Of a stretch of 32,798 nucleotides of DNA, positions 7,892-15,862 are shown piece after piece; positions within the stretch are counted from its first letter, which is position 1; each line of letters opens with the position of its first letter. The stretch covers positions 1-32,798 of the forward strand of contig JAQXYZ010000063.1 in the NCBI GenBank assembly GCA_029226935.1, read 5' to 3'. Position numbers and translations under genes: made by a program. This DNA comes from Bacillota bacterium. GTDB lineage: Bacteria > Bacillota > Clostridia > Lachnospirales > Lachnospiraceae. The notes under the pieces are model-generated. The model was not told where the DNA came from. It saw only the letters and a list, made by a program, of their open reading frames with translations, and did not search any database.

Positions 7892-8836
7892 ATGGTAAAA
7901 AAAGAAGAGTTTACGTTTGATTCCAGAGACGGTAAGACGAAGCTCCATGCAGTCAGATGGGTGCCGGAGGGAAAGGTAATTTGTATAGTCCAGATCGTAC
8001 ATGGGATGGCTGAACATATTGAACGGTATGAGGAGTTTGCGCAATATCTGGGCGAAAAAGGGATTCTGGTAACAGGAAACGATCACTTAGGACATGGTAA
8101 GAGCGTTGGAGAAGATAAGCCTTTCGGATACTTTTGTGAGCAGGATCCGGCTACCGTGGTGGTAAGGGATGTGCATCGGCTGAAAAAGATGACCCAGGAG
8201 GAATATCCGGGGATTCCTTATGTCATATTGGGACACAGCATGGGTTCTTTTGTCCTGCGAAATTATCTTTTTAAATATGGAACGGGGATACAGGGTGCTA
8301 TCATATGTGGCACAGGCTCTCAGCCCAAGCTGCTGGTAAAGTTTTGTAAACTTCTGGCAGCAGTTCAGGGTGCGTTCCTGGGACAGAAGCATGTGGCAAA
8401 GCTGCTTGACCGGCTTGCCTTTGGAAACTATAACAGGCAGATACCGGGTGCGAAGACACCTTTTGACTGGCTGTGTACGGATGAAGCAGTTGTAGACACA
8501 TATATGAATGATAAACTTTGTGGTTTTACTTTTACGGTAAATGGTTTCAGAACCTTATTTACCCTGCTGGATCGTTTGAATCAGGAAGAAAACCTAAAAG
8601 CAATGCCTAAGGAGCTTCCGGTACACTTTATTGCGGGGGACATGGATCCGGTAGGCAACTATGGAGAAGGTGTAAAAAAGGCATACGATGATTTCACCAA
8701 AGCCGGGATGAAATGCATTTCTTTAAAGCTTTATGCAGGAGGAAGGCATGAAATTCTGAATGAAAAGAATAAGATGCAGGTATATGAAGATTTGTATCCA
8801 TGGATTATGGAGCGGATAAAGGAATATCAGCTTTAG
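7892..8836 (+). CDS. Alpha/beta hydrolase, monoacylglycerol-lipase-like
   Basis: 314 residues of the Hydrolase_4 (serine aminopeptidase S33 / lysophospholipase) type. The oxyanion region VQIVHGMAEHIERYEEFA is near 33-50, the nucleophile elbow GHSMGS has S116, the probable acid is D252 (GDMDPVG) and H286 in GGRHEI completes the triad. No signal peptide, so cytoplasmic. Likely substrates are monoacylglycerols or lysophospholipids, but this is family inference. It has a strong AGGAGG site before ATG 7892 and lies 52 bases after metG. A small exported protein follows 22 bases later, so a transcript through these genes is plausible. Confidence 0.88.
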   Translation: MVKKEEFTFDSRDGKTKLHAVRWVPEGKVICIVQIVHGMAEHIERYEEFAQYLGEKGILVTGNDHLGHGKSVGEDKPFGYFCEQDPATVVVRDVHRLKKMTQEEYPGIPYVILGHSMGSFVLRNYLFKYGTGIQGAIICGTGSQPKLLVKFCKLLAAVQGAFLGQKHVAKLLDRLAFGNYNRQIPGAKTPFDWLCTDEAVVDTYMNDKLCGFTFTVNGFRTLFTLLDRLNQEENLKAMPKELPVHFIAGDMDPVGNYGEGVKKAYDDFTKAGMKCISLKLYAGGRHEILNEKNKMQVYEDLYPWIMERIKEYQL

Positions 8837-8858
8837 AGGATTAGCAGAGGTTGATTGA

Positions 8859-9269
8859 ATGAAAAGGAAATTTTTGACAGTTTTAACAGCACTGGTACTG
8901 GCGTTGCTGATACTTCCTGTAACAGCGAATGCTTCTGAGGAAAATAAGAATGCAGAGAGTTTGAGTAAGGAAGAACAGCTCGAAGAAATTATTGAAGAGG
9001 GAAAGGAAAAGCTGGGAATGGAACTCAGCAAGGAGGATGCCCAAAAGCTGGTAGATGCAATGGAACAGCTTGAGAACGTGGGCTTTTCGACAGATTATGT
9101 AATAGAGAAAGCAGAAGAACTCTACCGACAATACGGCGAAAAGTTTATTGACCATGTGGATGAGGCGGTAACTGATGCTGTACAGGGTGCTGCATCCAAT
9201 GCAATTGAAACCTTTTTTGAAAATCTGAAGAATTCCATAAAAAGATTTTTTGAAAATTTATTTGCATAA
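8859..9269 (+). CDS. Small exported helical protein of unknown function
   Basis: 136 residues. A clear signal peptide comes first: basic MKRK, a hydrophobic core to about residue 20, and a likely cleavage after ANA (about 23-26). The mature ~110 residues are strongly charged and helical. They carry an acidic stretch (EEQLEEIIEEGKEKLG), a pattern resembling DUF1002-type helices (EDAQKLVDAMEQLENVGFS), and an amphipathic tail with repeated FFENL (IETFFENLKNSIKRFFENLFA region). I do not recognise the family with confidence. The start follows AGAGGTTGATTGA, 22 bases after the hydrolase gene. No terminator is obvious downstream. Confidence 0.75.
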   Translation: MKRKFLTVLTALVLALLILPVTANASEENKNAESLSKEEQLEEIIEEGKEKLGMELSKEDAQKLVDAMEQLENVGFSTDYVIEKAEELYRQYGEKFIDHVDEAVTDAVQGAASNAIETFFENLKNSIKRFFENLFA

Positions 9270-9342
9270 ACCCCATATGTCCTTGCAAATAATAGATATA
9301 ACATGCACAACATGCAAAATATGAGCGATGAGAGGATGTTAT

Positions 9343-10335
9343 ATGAAAATTGCATTTTATGGGACAAAACCTTATGATAAGATTTGGTTTGAACCAATGG
9401 GAAAAGAATATGGCTTTGATATTCATTTTATTGAGGCAGCCTGCAACCGGGAAACAATATTTATGGCAAAAGGCTACGATGCGATTTGCATTTTTGTTAA
9501 TGATTATGTAGATGCATGGATGATAAACGAACTCTATGAAATGAATGTCAAGGCTATTTTATTGCGTAGTGCAGGATTTAATAACGTGGATGTGAAGGCT
9601 GCCGAGGATAAGATTGTTGTCCTGCGTGTTCCCAGTTATTCGCCGGAAGCTGTGGCGGAATTTTCTATGGCACTACTGCTTACGGTAAACAGAATGACCC
9701 ACAGAGCATACAACCGTACCAGAGAGTTTAACATGAGTCTCAACGGATTGATGGGGATGGATCTGTATGAAAGGACGGCAGGGGTAATTGGAACAGGAAA
9801 AATAGGGCAGGCGATGATCAGGATATTGAACGGTTTCCAGATGCATGTGCTCTGCTATGACCCATATCCGGTTGAAGGCCTTGAAGCGGAATATGTATCT
9901 TTGGAGGAGCTGTTCAAAAATTCCGATGTAATTTCACTTCACTGCCCCCTCACTTCCGAGACCCGACATCTGATCAACAGTGATGCAATCACTGCTATGA
10001 AGCAAGGGGTCTATTTGATTAACACCTCCAGAGGAAGCCTGATTGATACGGAAGCGTTGATTGCCGGGATGCTGGAGGGAAAATTCGGTGGAGTAGGGCT
10101 GGATGTATATGAGGAAGAGGAAGGTGTGTTTTATGAGGACCGTTCCAACGATATTATTACTGACGATAATCTTGCGCGTCTTATGACATTTCCTAATGTA
10201 GTCGTCACTTCCCATATGGGATTTTTTACGAGAGAAGCCATGCAGGCGATTGCACTTACTACCTTGGAGAATGCATATGCACTGGAAAACGGGCTTCCGC
10301 TAGTTAATCGTGTAGGGACTGAAATGACACTTTGA
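9343..10335 (+). CDS. D-lactate dehydrogenase-like 2-hydroxyacid dehydrogenase
   Basis: 330 residues, D-isomer-specific 2-hydroxyacid dehydrogenase family, closest in pattern to fermentative D-lactate dehydrogenases (DVYEEEEGVFYEDRSNDIITDDNL is characteristic of the LdhA group). The NAD-binding motif is GTGKIG (150-155). Catalytic residues are R230 (NTSRG), a glutamate in the YEEEE run (257-260) and H291 (TSHMGFFT). It would reduce pyruvate to D-lactate with NADH, recycling NAD in fermentation. ATG 9343 is preferred over ATG 9328 because AGAGGA lies 6 bases before it and MKIAFYG is the usual family start. No clear terminator; a 7-base inverted repeat follows the stop. Confidence 0.9.
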   Translation: MKIAFYGTKPYDKIWFEPMGKEYGFDIHFIEAACNRETIFMAKGYDAICIFVNDYVDAWMINELYEMNVKAILLRSAGFNNVDVKAAEDKIVVLRVPSYSPEAVAEFSMALLLTVNRMTHRAYNRTREFNMSLNGLMGMDLYERTAGVIGTGKIGQAMIRILNGFQMHVLCYDPYPVEGLEAEYVSLEELFKNSDVISLHCPLTSETRHLINSDAITAMKQGVYLINTSRGSLIDTEALIAGMLEGKFGGVGLDVYEEEEGVFYEDRSNDIITDDNLARLMTFPNVVVTSHMGFFTREAMQAIALTTLENAYALENGLPLVNRVGTEMTL

Positions 10336-10351
10336 TAGTACCTTGGTACTA
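10336..10351. repeat. Inverted repeat after the lactate dehydrogenase gene
   Basis: TAGTACC-TT-GGTACTA, perfect 7-base arms directly after the stop codon, with no T run. Too tight a loop for a normal terminator hairpin, so it may instead be a protein binding site. Confidence 0.4.
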
Positions 10352-10412
10352 GACATAAAATGTGAAGTGGGTTATAATTTACTTGGCAAAAATGTCGATA
10401 AATACAAAGACA

Positions 10413-10424
10413 ACTATAATTATA
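10413..10424. repeat. Palindrome CTATAATTATAG upstream of the GNAT operon
   Basis: A perfect 12-base palindrome about 14 bases upstream of the -35 box at 10438. It could be an activator or repressor site for the operon. AT-rich palindromes arise by chance, so support is weak. Confidence 0.3.
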
Positions 10425-10437
10425 GCGATACAATTTA

Positions 10438-10466
10438 TTGTAAATTAGTTGTTATTCTGTTATAAT
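10438..10466 (+). promoter_or_regulatory. Promoter of the GNAT/HD-GYP/DUF624/GGDEF operon
   Basis: TTGTAA (10438-10443), 17-base spacer, perfect TATAAT (10461-10466), with the first start codon 28 bases further on. Confidence 0.75.
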
Positions 10467-10493
10467 TAGTGTTTAGATAAGAAGGGAAAATAA

Positions 10494-10970
10494 ATGAACC
10501 AGGGAATGCCATACGAAATACGGTTTGCATCTCAGAACGAGTGGGAAGAAGCAATGGGGCTTGCATGGAAAATCTTTCTGGAGTTTGAGGCAGATGTGTA
10601 TCCTCCGGAAGGCGTGAGAAACTTTGAGGATTTTATTACGGACTCAGGGCTTAAGCGCATGTTTGACATGGGAAAATATCAGATGATGACAGCTTATGAT
10701 GATGGCAAAATGATCGGCATGATCACCCTGCGAAATGAAATGCATATCTCCCTTCTTTTTGTGGATGACCGTTATCACAGGCATGGAGTCGGAAGAGCAC
10801 TTATCCTGAAAATGGCTGATTATGTAAGAGCAGAGCTGGGAAAGCAGCGTCTCACGGTTAATTCTTCGCCCTATGGAGTGGGGTTTTATCATAAAGTAGG
10901 ATTTCGGGATTTGGGACCGGAAAAGCAACAGGATGGAATTATATATACTCCGATGGAGTATATATTGTAA
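10494..10970 (+). CDS. GNAT family N-acetyltransferase
   Basis: 158 residues with the GNAT fold. The acetyl-CoA loop is in DDRYHRHGVGRALILKM (the R/Q-x-x-G-x-G/A pattern, about 93-107), followed by the C-terminal strand LTVNSSPYGVGFYHKVGFRDLG. It transfers an acetyl group from acetyl-CoA to an unknown amine. Start ATG has GAAGGGA upstream. It is first in a putative operon: the HD-domain gene begins 15 bases after its stop. Whether it has a role in the cyclic-di-GMP module is unknown. Confidence 0.88.
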   Translation: MNQGMPYEIRFASQNEWEEAMGLAWKIFLEFEADVYPPEGVRNFEDFITDSGLKRMFDMGKYQMMTAYDDGKMIGMITLRNEMHISLLFVDDRYHRHGVGRALILKMADYVRAELGKQRLTVNSSPYGVGFYHKVGFRDLGPEKQQDGIIYTPMEYIL

Positions 10971-10985
10971 GTATGGGGAAGGCAT

Positions 10986-12236
10986 ATGGAATATATTCAC
11001 AGTAAGGATATTTTTCTATTGATGCGGGACACACTTAAGCTGGTGGACCGCAAGGCAATGGATCATGGCTCCAGAGTTGCGTATTATCTCTATAAGATGC
11101 TGGAATGTAAGGGCGGATACGAGAAATTTGAATTGGCAGATTTTGTTTTTCTGGCATCCCTGCATGACATTGGTGCATACAAGACAGAAGACTTAAACCA
11201 ATTAATACAATATGAATGCAAGGAGCCTATGGCTCATGCAACTTATGGATATCTTGTTTTTAAACATTTATCACCCCTAAGTGAACTTGCACCGGTCATC
11301 CTTTATCATCACACGGATTATTCCCAGATGGAAGGTATTGCACCGGAGCACAGGGAGATTGCAGCCTATTTGAATTTGGCAGAAAAGGTTGATATTTATT
11401 CCCAGGCACTTGGAGATAAATTTGATATGGCCATGTTTGACAAACAGGTCGGTACTGTGATCAGTGAAGAAGCTCTTTCACTATTTATAGAAACGATTAA
11501 AAAATACGATGTTTTAAGAAAGGTCAAAAAGGGCTCCTATAAGGATGAACTTGACGATATCATCGGATATATGATCTTTTCCAATGAAGACAAGAAAAAG
11601 TACCTCCAGATGCTTATGTATTGCCAGGGATTTAAAAGTGAAGCATCTGTGGCAGACACTGTAACTTGTCTGTGTATAGCAGAAATGATTGGTCAAAAGG
11701 TGGGACTGGGGCCTCTGGAAAAAGAACAGTTATATTATGGGGCACTTCTCCATGATATTGGGATGCTTGCCATGCCGGCAGAAATCATTGATGCACCCCG
11801 AAGCCTTACACCGGAAGAATACGAAAAAATAAAAATGCATGTACATATGGCAGAAAGGGTCTTAAAAGACCGTATGGCAGAAGAAGTTGTGGCAATTGTT
11901 GCGGGGCACCATGAACGCTGTGATGGAAGCGGATACCCTCGGGGACTTCGTGAAATACAGATGAATAACCAGCAGGAAATCTTGCAGCTGGCAGATACGG
12001 TTACAGCTCTCCTCGGAACCAGAGCCTACAGGCCTGTTCTTGAAAAAACACAGATACAGGCTTTGATACGGAAGGAAACAGCAGCAGGCAGATATCACAG
12101 AGCGATTGCAAAAATTTTTCTTGAGTATTATGATGAAATCATGATAAAAGTAAGAATAAAAGTAGAAGAAATCATGGTTACTTACAGAAAGCTTAATCAG
12201 CAGTATGCACAGGTATCAGGGAAACTGAAGGAATAG
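10986..12236 (+). CDS. Tandem HD / HD-GYP domain phosphodiesterase
   Basis: 416 residues, soluble. Domain 1 (about 15-175) has H27, H60-D61 (SLHDIGAY), H84, H108-H109 and D136, a full HD metal set, but lacks GYP. Domain 2 (about 210-400) has H256-D257 (LLHDIGML), H285, H308-H309-E310, GSGYP (314-318) and D337 (LADTVTAL), the HD-GYP signature of cyclic-di-GMP phosphodiesterases. However, no histidine is present at 211-230 where the first ligand is expected, and the usual HDIGK lysine is methionine (M260). The enzyme may break down cyclic di-GMP, or domain 2 may only bind it. The GGDEF cyclase two genes downstream supports a cyclic-di-GMP role. Confidence 0.88.
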   Translation: MEYIHSKDIFLLMRDTLKLVDRKAMDHGSRVAYYLYKMLECKGGYEKFELADFVFLASLHDIGAYKTEDLNQLIQYECKEPMAHATYGYLVFKHLSPLSELAPVILYHHTDYSQMEGIAPEHREIAAYLNLAEKVDIYSQALGDKFDMAMFDKQVGTVISEEALSLFIETIKKYDVLRKVKKGSYKDELDDIIGYMIFSNEDKKKYLQMLMYCQGFKSEASVADTVTCLCIAEMIGQKVGLGPLEKEQLYYGALLHDIGMLAMPAEIIDAPRSLTPEEYEKIKMHVHMAERVLKDRMAEEVVAIVAGHHERCDGSGYPRGLREIQMNNQQEILQLADTVTALLGTRAYRPVLEKTQIQALIRKETAAGRYHRAIAKIFLEYYDEIMIKVRIKVEEIMVTYRKLNQQYAQVSGKLKE

Positions 12237-12275
12237 CGGTTATCAGTATTGACATAAGAAAAGGATAGTTTGGGA

Positions 12276-12944
12276 ATGGGCAGAATTTTTAACTTGGATA
12301 GTCCTGTGTTCAGGTCACTAAGCAGAATAGCAGATTTGATTTACTTAAATATACTGACATTGTTGTGCTGTATTCCTATTGTGACAGCAGGGGCGTCAAT
12401 GACAGCACTGAATTATGTGGTTCTTAAAATGGTCAGAAATGAAGAGGGATATCTGACCAGGTCTTTTTTTAAATCATTTAAGGAGAATTTCAGGCAGTCT
12501 ACCATTATCTGGGTGATTATTTTGGCAGTATTTGCCTTAATAGCAGGAGATTTCTTTATTCTAAAGTACGCGGTAATGGAATTTCCTTCATGGATTAAAA
12601 CTGCATTGATGGCAATTGCGATTATTTTGTTATTTGGTCTTATGCATGTTTTTCCGGTTTTGGCAAGATTTGACAACACAATTATTAATACCTTTAAAAA
12701 TTCATTTTTGATGGGAATATTGAGCTTTCCGAAAACAGTGCTTATGATGATTTTCTGGGTAATCCCGATTGTAATTGCTTTATCGGTTTATCAAATATTA
12801 CCGCTGGTGCTGATGCTTGGAATATCCGGACCGGCATACATGTGTGCGCTTCTTTACAGCAAAACGTTTCAGCGTTTTGAACCGGAAGAAGAAATAATAA
12901 ATGACAGCGAGTGGACTGTGGGATCAGAAGAGGGAAAGGAATAG
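12276..12944 (+). CDS. DUF624 (YesL-like) membrane protein
   Basis: 222 residues, with about five membrane helices. The N-terminus GRIFNLDSPVFR...RIADLIYLNILTLLCCIPIVTAGAS is the hallmark of the DUF624/YesL family. These proteins often sit beside carbohydrate ABC transporters or signalling genes; molecular function is unknown. An in-frame TTG at 12270 is possible, but ATG 12276 matches the family start (AAGGA 10 bases upstream). It lies 39 bases after the HD-GYP gene and 1 base before the GGDEF cyclase, so it is probably co-translated with the cyclase and might be its membrane partner. Confidence 0.88.
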   Translation: MGRIFNLDSPVFRSLSRIADLIYLNILTLLCCIPIVTAGASMTALNYVVLKMVRNEEGYLTRSFFKSFKENFRQSTIIWVIILAVFALIAGDFFILKYAVMEFPSWIKTALMAIAIILLFGLMHVFPVLARFDNTIINTFKNSFLMGILSFPKTVLMMIFWVIPIVIALSVYQILPLVLMLGISGPAYMCALLYSKTFQRFEPEEEIINDSEWTVGSEEGKE

Positions 12945-12945
12945 G

Positions 12946-14418
12946 ATGAAAGAAGAACATGGAAATTTAATATTTAAATGGCTAATCCCTTTTGCGACAG
13001 TAGTCATTATAATATTGATAATGTTTCTTAATTTCTCCAATGAAATTAGCGAGGATGCAATTGAAACAGTAGAAAATAAACTCGAAGAAACTGCGGAGAA
13101 AAATGCATTAAAAATTTATAATGATTGTCAGTGTATTCGTGTTGCAGGGGAAACAGCTGCACAGATTTTCAGCAATGAAGAAGCAATCAGCCCGGAACTG
13201 ACCAGAAAACTTCTCTGCGCCCTTACAGAAAGGACAGGAATTTATGAGGCAGTCTATTATGTGCAGGATCGTTCGGCTGTAAATCATAGAGGGGAATATT
13301 GTGATTTACAAAAGACAGACTATTTAGGTAAATTGGACGAGAAGCCGAATGTCAAATATTTTTATTCGAAAAATGACGGGATGACGGGTTCAAAATGTAT
13401 TGTTGTGGCTGTTCCTGTTTCGCAGAAGGAAAGCTATCTTCTGTTGTATTATCATCCGGAGGGGATAAACAGCCTGATCGACATGGATGAATTTGATCAG
13501 TATGCGTTTGCTGCACTGATTAATGTTGACGGAGAAATACTGATGTCCAAAGATGCAGAAAGTGTTATGCTGAAGGACGGAAATATTTGGGACAACATTG
13601 ATAAGAAATACCAGAACAGCATCACAAAAGCCAGAGTAAGAATGCAAAATCAAAGTAGTGGCTCAATTGTAACAGCTTCCGGAACAGAAGAAAGGACGCT
13701 TGTATTTGCTCCTATTGGGGTTAATGACTGGACAATGATTTTTGGTATCAGCCAATCTTATGTGGATGCCAGCAAGAAACAGATATGGACAAAGACTATC
13801 AGTATGCTGTATCAGCTTCTGAGTGTCATGCTGCTGTTTATTGTAGTGTTTGCAGCGATTGACTTTATCACAAGAAGAAAGAATGCAGAGAACAGGAAGG
13901 TATTGCAGGAAAAGGCAGATACCGACCTTTTGACAGGATTGAATAATAAGCTTGCCACGGAGCGGAAAATCAAAGAGTACATAAGCCAAAACCCTGATAC
14001 CATAGCAATGATGTTTGTGCTTGACATTGACAACTTTAAAAAGATTAATGATACCATGGGGCATGCTTTTGGTGATGAGGTTTTACGAACCCTTGGAAAG
14101 CATATAGGCTCCAACTTCCGTGTGACGGATATTATTGGTAGAACCGGTGGAGATGAGTTTACCATTTTCCTTAAGAATATACCTAATGATGAAATTACGC
14201 TGAGAGAGGCGCAGAAGCTGGCAACCTTCTTTAAAAGTTTTCAGGCAGGGGATTATGTCAAGTATTCTGCGACGGCAAGTATCGGTGCTGCGGTATTTCC
14301 GGCAGATGGTAAGGATTTTGAAACCCTGTACAAATCAGCAGATCAGGCACTTTATAAGGCAAAGAAGAGAGGTAAGAATCAGCTCGCATTCTATGATGAC
14401 AGGGATCGTAAGGAATAG
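12946..14418 (+). CDS. Membrane diguanylate cyclase with extracellular Cache-like sensor
   Basis: 490 residues. TM1 is about 9-29 and TM2 about 287-308. The ~255-residue segment between them reads as a dCache-type sensor (VDGEILMSKDAES, then TLVFAPIGVNDWTMIFGIS). The cytoplasmic GGDEF domain starts at DTDLLTGLNNK (326-336), with LDIDNFKKINDTMGHAFGD and the catalytic GGDEF at 401-405. An inhibitory I-site RVTD (392-395) sits exactly five residues before GGDEF. The enzyme should make cyclic di-GMP from GTP in response to an outside ligand and be product-inhibited. ATG 12946 is chosen: it is one base after the DUF624 stop and follows GGAAAGGA, whereas the frame's earlier ATG (12901) lies inside DUF624. 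Confidence 0.93.
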   Translation: MKEEHGNLIFKWLIPFATVVIIILIMFLNFSNEISEDAIETVENKLEETAEKNALKIYNDCQCIRVAGETAAQIFSNEEAISPELTRKLLCALTERTGIYEAVYYVQDRSAVNHRGEYCDLQKTDYLGKLDEKPNVKYFYSKNDGMTGSKCIVVAVPVSQKESYLLLYYHPEGINSLIDMDEFDQYAFAALINVDGEILMSKDAESVMLKDGNIWDNIDKKYQNSITKARVRMQNQSSGSIVTASGTEERTLVFAPIGVNDWTMIFGISQSYVDASKKQIWTKTISMLYQLLSVMLLFIVVFAAIDFITRRKNAENRKVLQEKADTDLLTGLNNKLATERKIKEYISQNPDTIAMMFVLDIDNFKKINDTMGHAFGDEVLRTLGKHIGSNFRVTDIIGRTGGDEFTIFLKNIPNDEITLREAQKLATFFKSFQAGDYVKYSATASIGAAVFPADGKDFETLYKSADQALYKAKKRGKNQLAFYDDRDRKE

Positions 14419-14614
14419 TTGTACAAAGTGTCTATGGATAATGGCTTTTTTTAGTCAAGTTGCCGCATGAGGAGAAAATCGCTGATCTTTATAAGCATTT
14501 TTTACAATGGAAAATAAAATCTTTGTGGAATAGTGGCATAGTCAAGACGGATAAAGTCATGTATACTGATTTCATACTTAACTGTGAACTAATTATTTTA
14601 AGGAGGCAAATAAA
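14419..14614. other. Intergenic region before the ABC ATPase gene
   Basis: About 195 bases. A T run (ATGGCTTTTTTTAG, about 14442-14455) follows the cyclase gene, but no convincing stem precedes it. A possible promoter for the ATPase is TAGTCA (14539-14544), 17 bases, TATACT (14562-14567). No gene seen. Confidence 0.4.
14539..14567 (+). promoter_or_regulatory. Possible promoter of the sugar ABC ATPase gene
   Basis: TAGTCA, 17-base spacer, TATACT. The -10 is good and the -35 is weak. It lies 47 bases before the start codon. Confidence 0.4.
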
Positions 14615-15724
14615 ATGGCAAGTTTATCTTTAAAGAATATCTGTAAAGTATATCCTAACGGATTCGAAGCAGTAAAAGATTTCAATCTTGAAATTCAGGA
14701 TCAGGAATTCATCATCTTTGTAGGACCTTCAGGATGTGGTAAATCCACTACTCTTCGTATGATTGCAGGATTGGAGGATATTTCTTCAGGTGAATTAAAG
14801 ATTGGGGACAGGGTTGTAAATGATGTTGAACCCAAGGACAGAGACATTGCAATGGTATTCCAGAACTACGCTCTGTATCCTCATATGTCAGTATATGACA
14901 ACATGGCTTTCGGTCTTAAGTTAAGAAAAGTTCCGAAGGATGAAATTGATAAGATGGTTAAGGAAGCAGCTAAGATCCTTGACTTGACAGCACTTCTTGA
15001 TCGTAAACCCAAGGCTCTGTCCGGTGGTCAAAGACAGCGTGTTGCTATGGGACGTGCAATTGTTCGTAATCCTAAGGTGTTCCTTATGGACGAACCACTT
15101 TCCAACTTGGATGCTAAACTGCGTGTACAGATGCGTATTGAGATCGCTAAGTTACACCAGAGATTAGGCACCACCATCATCTATGTAACACATGACCAGA
15201 CAGAAGCTATGACCCTTGGTGATAGAATCGTAGTTATGAAGGACGGTGTAGTTCAGCAGGTAGATACACCTCAGAATCTGTATGAGAAGCCCGGTAACTT
15301 ATTCGTTGCAGGATTTATGGGATCACCTCAGATGAACTTCCTTGATGCAGTAGTAGAAGTAAATGGCGAGGCAGTAAGCCTTAAGGTTGCCGGAAGCAGC
15401 ATTCCACTTCCTCCTGCAAAGGCTAAGAAGCTGATTGAAGGCGGTTACGCTGGAAAGACAGTTACATTCGGTATTCGTCCTGAAGATGTATATGATTCAG
15501 AAATGTTTATCGAAACATCCAAGTGTGTATTCGAATCAACTGTTAAGGTTTATGAATTGCTTGGTGCAGAAGTTTACTTATATCTTGATCTGGCTGAGTT
15601 CCCGATCACTGCAAGAGTTGACTCCCGTACAACTGCAAGACCTGGTGATACAGTTAAGTTTGCATTTGACGTTGAGAAAATTCATGTATTTGATAAAGAT
15701 ACAGAGCAGACAATTACAAACTAG
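14615..15724 (+). CDS. msmK: Sugar ABC transporter ATP-binding protein, MsmK/UgpC type
   Basis: 369 residues, the size of MalK/MsmK/UgpC. Walker A GPSGCGKST (37-45), Q-loop in VFQNYALYPHMS (Q83), signature LSGGQ (135-139), Walker B VFLMDE (155-160), H-loop H193 (THDQTEAMT). The C-terminal ~130 residues form the TOBE regulatory domain (TFGIRPEDVYDSE). It powers uptake of oligosaccharides through the inner membrane. It has no permease or binding protein nearby; in many Firmicutes a lone MsmK serves several sugar transporters, and that is likely here. Codon choice looks optimised for high expression. AAGGAGG precedes ATG 14615, and a strong terminator follows. Confidence 0.94.
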   Translation: MASLSLKNICKVYPNGFEAVKDFNLEIQDQEFIIFVGPSGCGKSTTLRMIAGLEDISSGELKIGDRVVNDVEPKDRDIAMVFQNYALYPHMSVYDNMAFGLKLRKVPKDEIDKMVKEAAKILDLTALLDRKPKALSGGQRQRVAMGRAIVRNPKVFLMDEPLSNLDAKLRVQMRIEIAKLHQRLGTTIIYVTHDQTEAMTLGDRIVVMKDGVVQQVDTPQNLYEKPGNLFVAGFMGSPQMNFLDAVVEVNGEAVSLKVAGSSIPLPPAKAKKLIEGGYAGKTVTFGIRPEDVYDSEMFIETSKCVFESTVKVYELLGAEVYLYLDLAEFPITARVDSRTTARPGDTVKFAFDVEKIHVFDKDTEQTITN

Positions 15725-15736
15725 TAATTTGAGATT

Positions 15737-15766
15737 AAGGAGGATACCGAGAGGTATCCTCTTTTT
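15737..15766 (+). terminator. Terminator after msmK
   Basis: GAGGATACC (15740-15748), loop GAGA, GGTATCCTC (15753-15761), then TTTTT to 15766. A perfect 9-bp stem extended by A-T pairs. It ends the msmK transcript 13 bases after the stop. Confidence 0.95.
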
Positions 15767-15769
15767 AAC

Positions 15770-15798
15770 TTCAAAAAAAACGCAGCTTGTGATATAAT
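15770..15798 (+). promoter_or_regulatory. Promoter of the CdaR-type regulator gene
   Basis: TTCAAA (15770-15775), 17-base spacer, perfect TATAAT (15793-15798), directly after the msmK terminator and 64 bases before the start codon. Confidence 0.65.
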
Positions 15799-15862
15799 AT
15801 GCGCAAGGAAAACAAGTGGCTGCAAGCAGGCAAAAGTGCAGGAGCAGAAAGGGCGTGAAGCA

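Noticed and set aside
12901-12945. Diguanylate cyclase starting at ATG 12901
   Set aside because: This lies within the DUF624 gene and lacks a ribosome site. ATG 12946 is one base after the DUF624 stop and directly precedes the first membrane helix.
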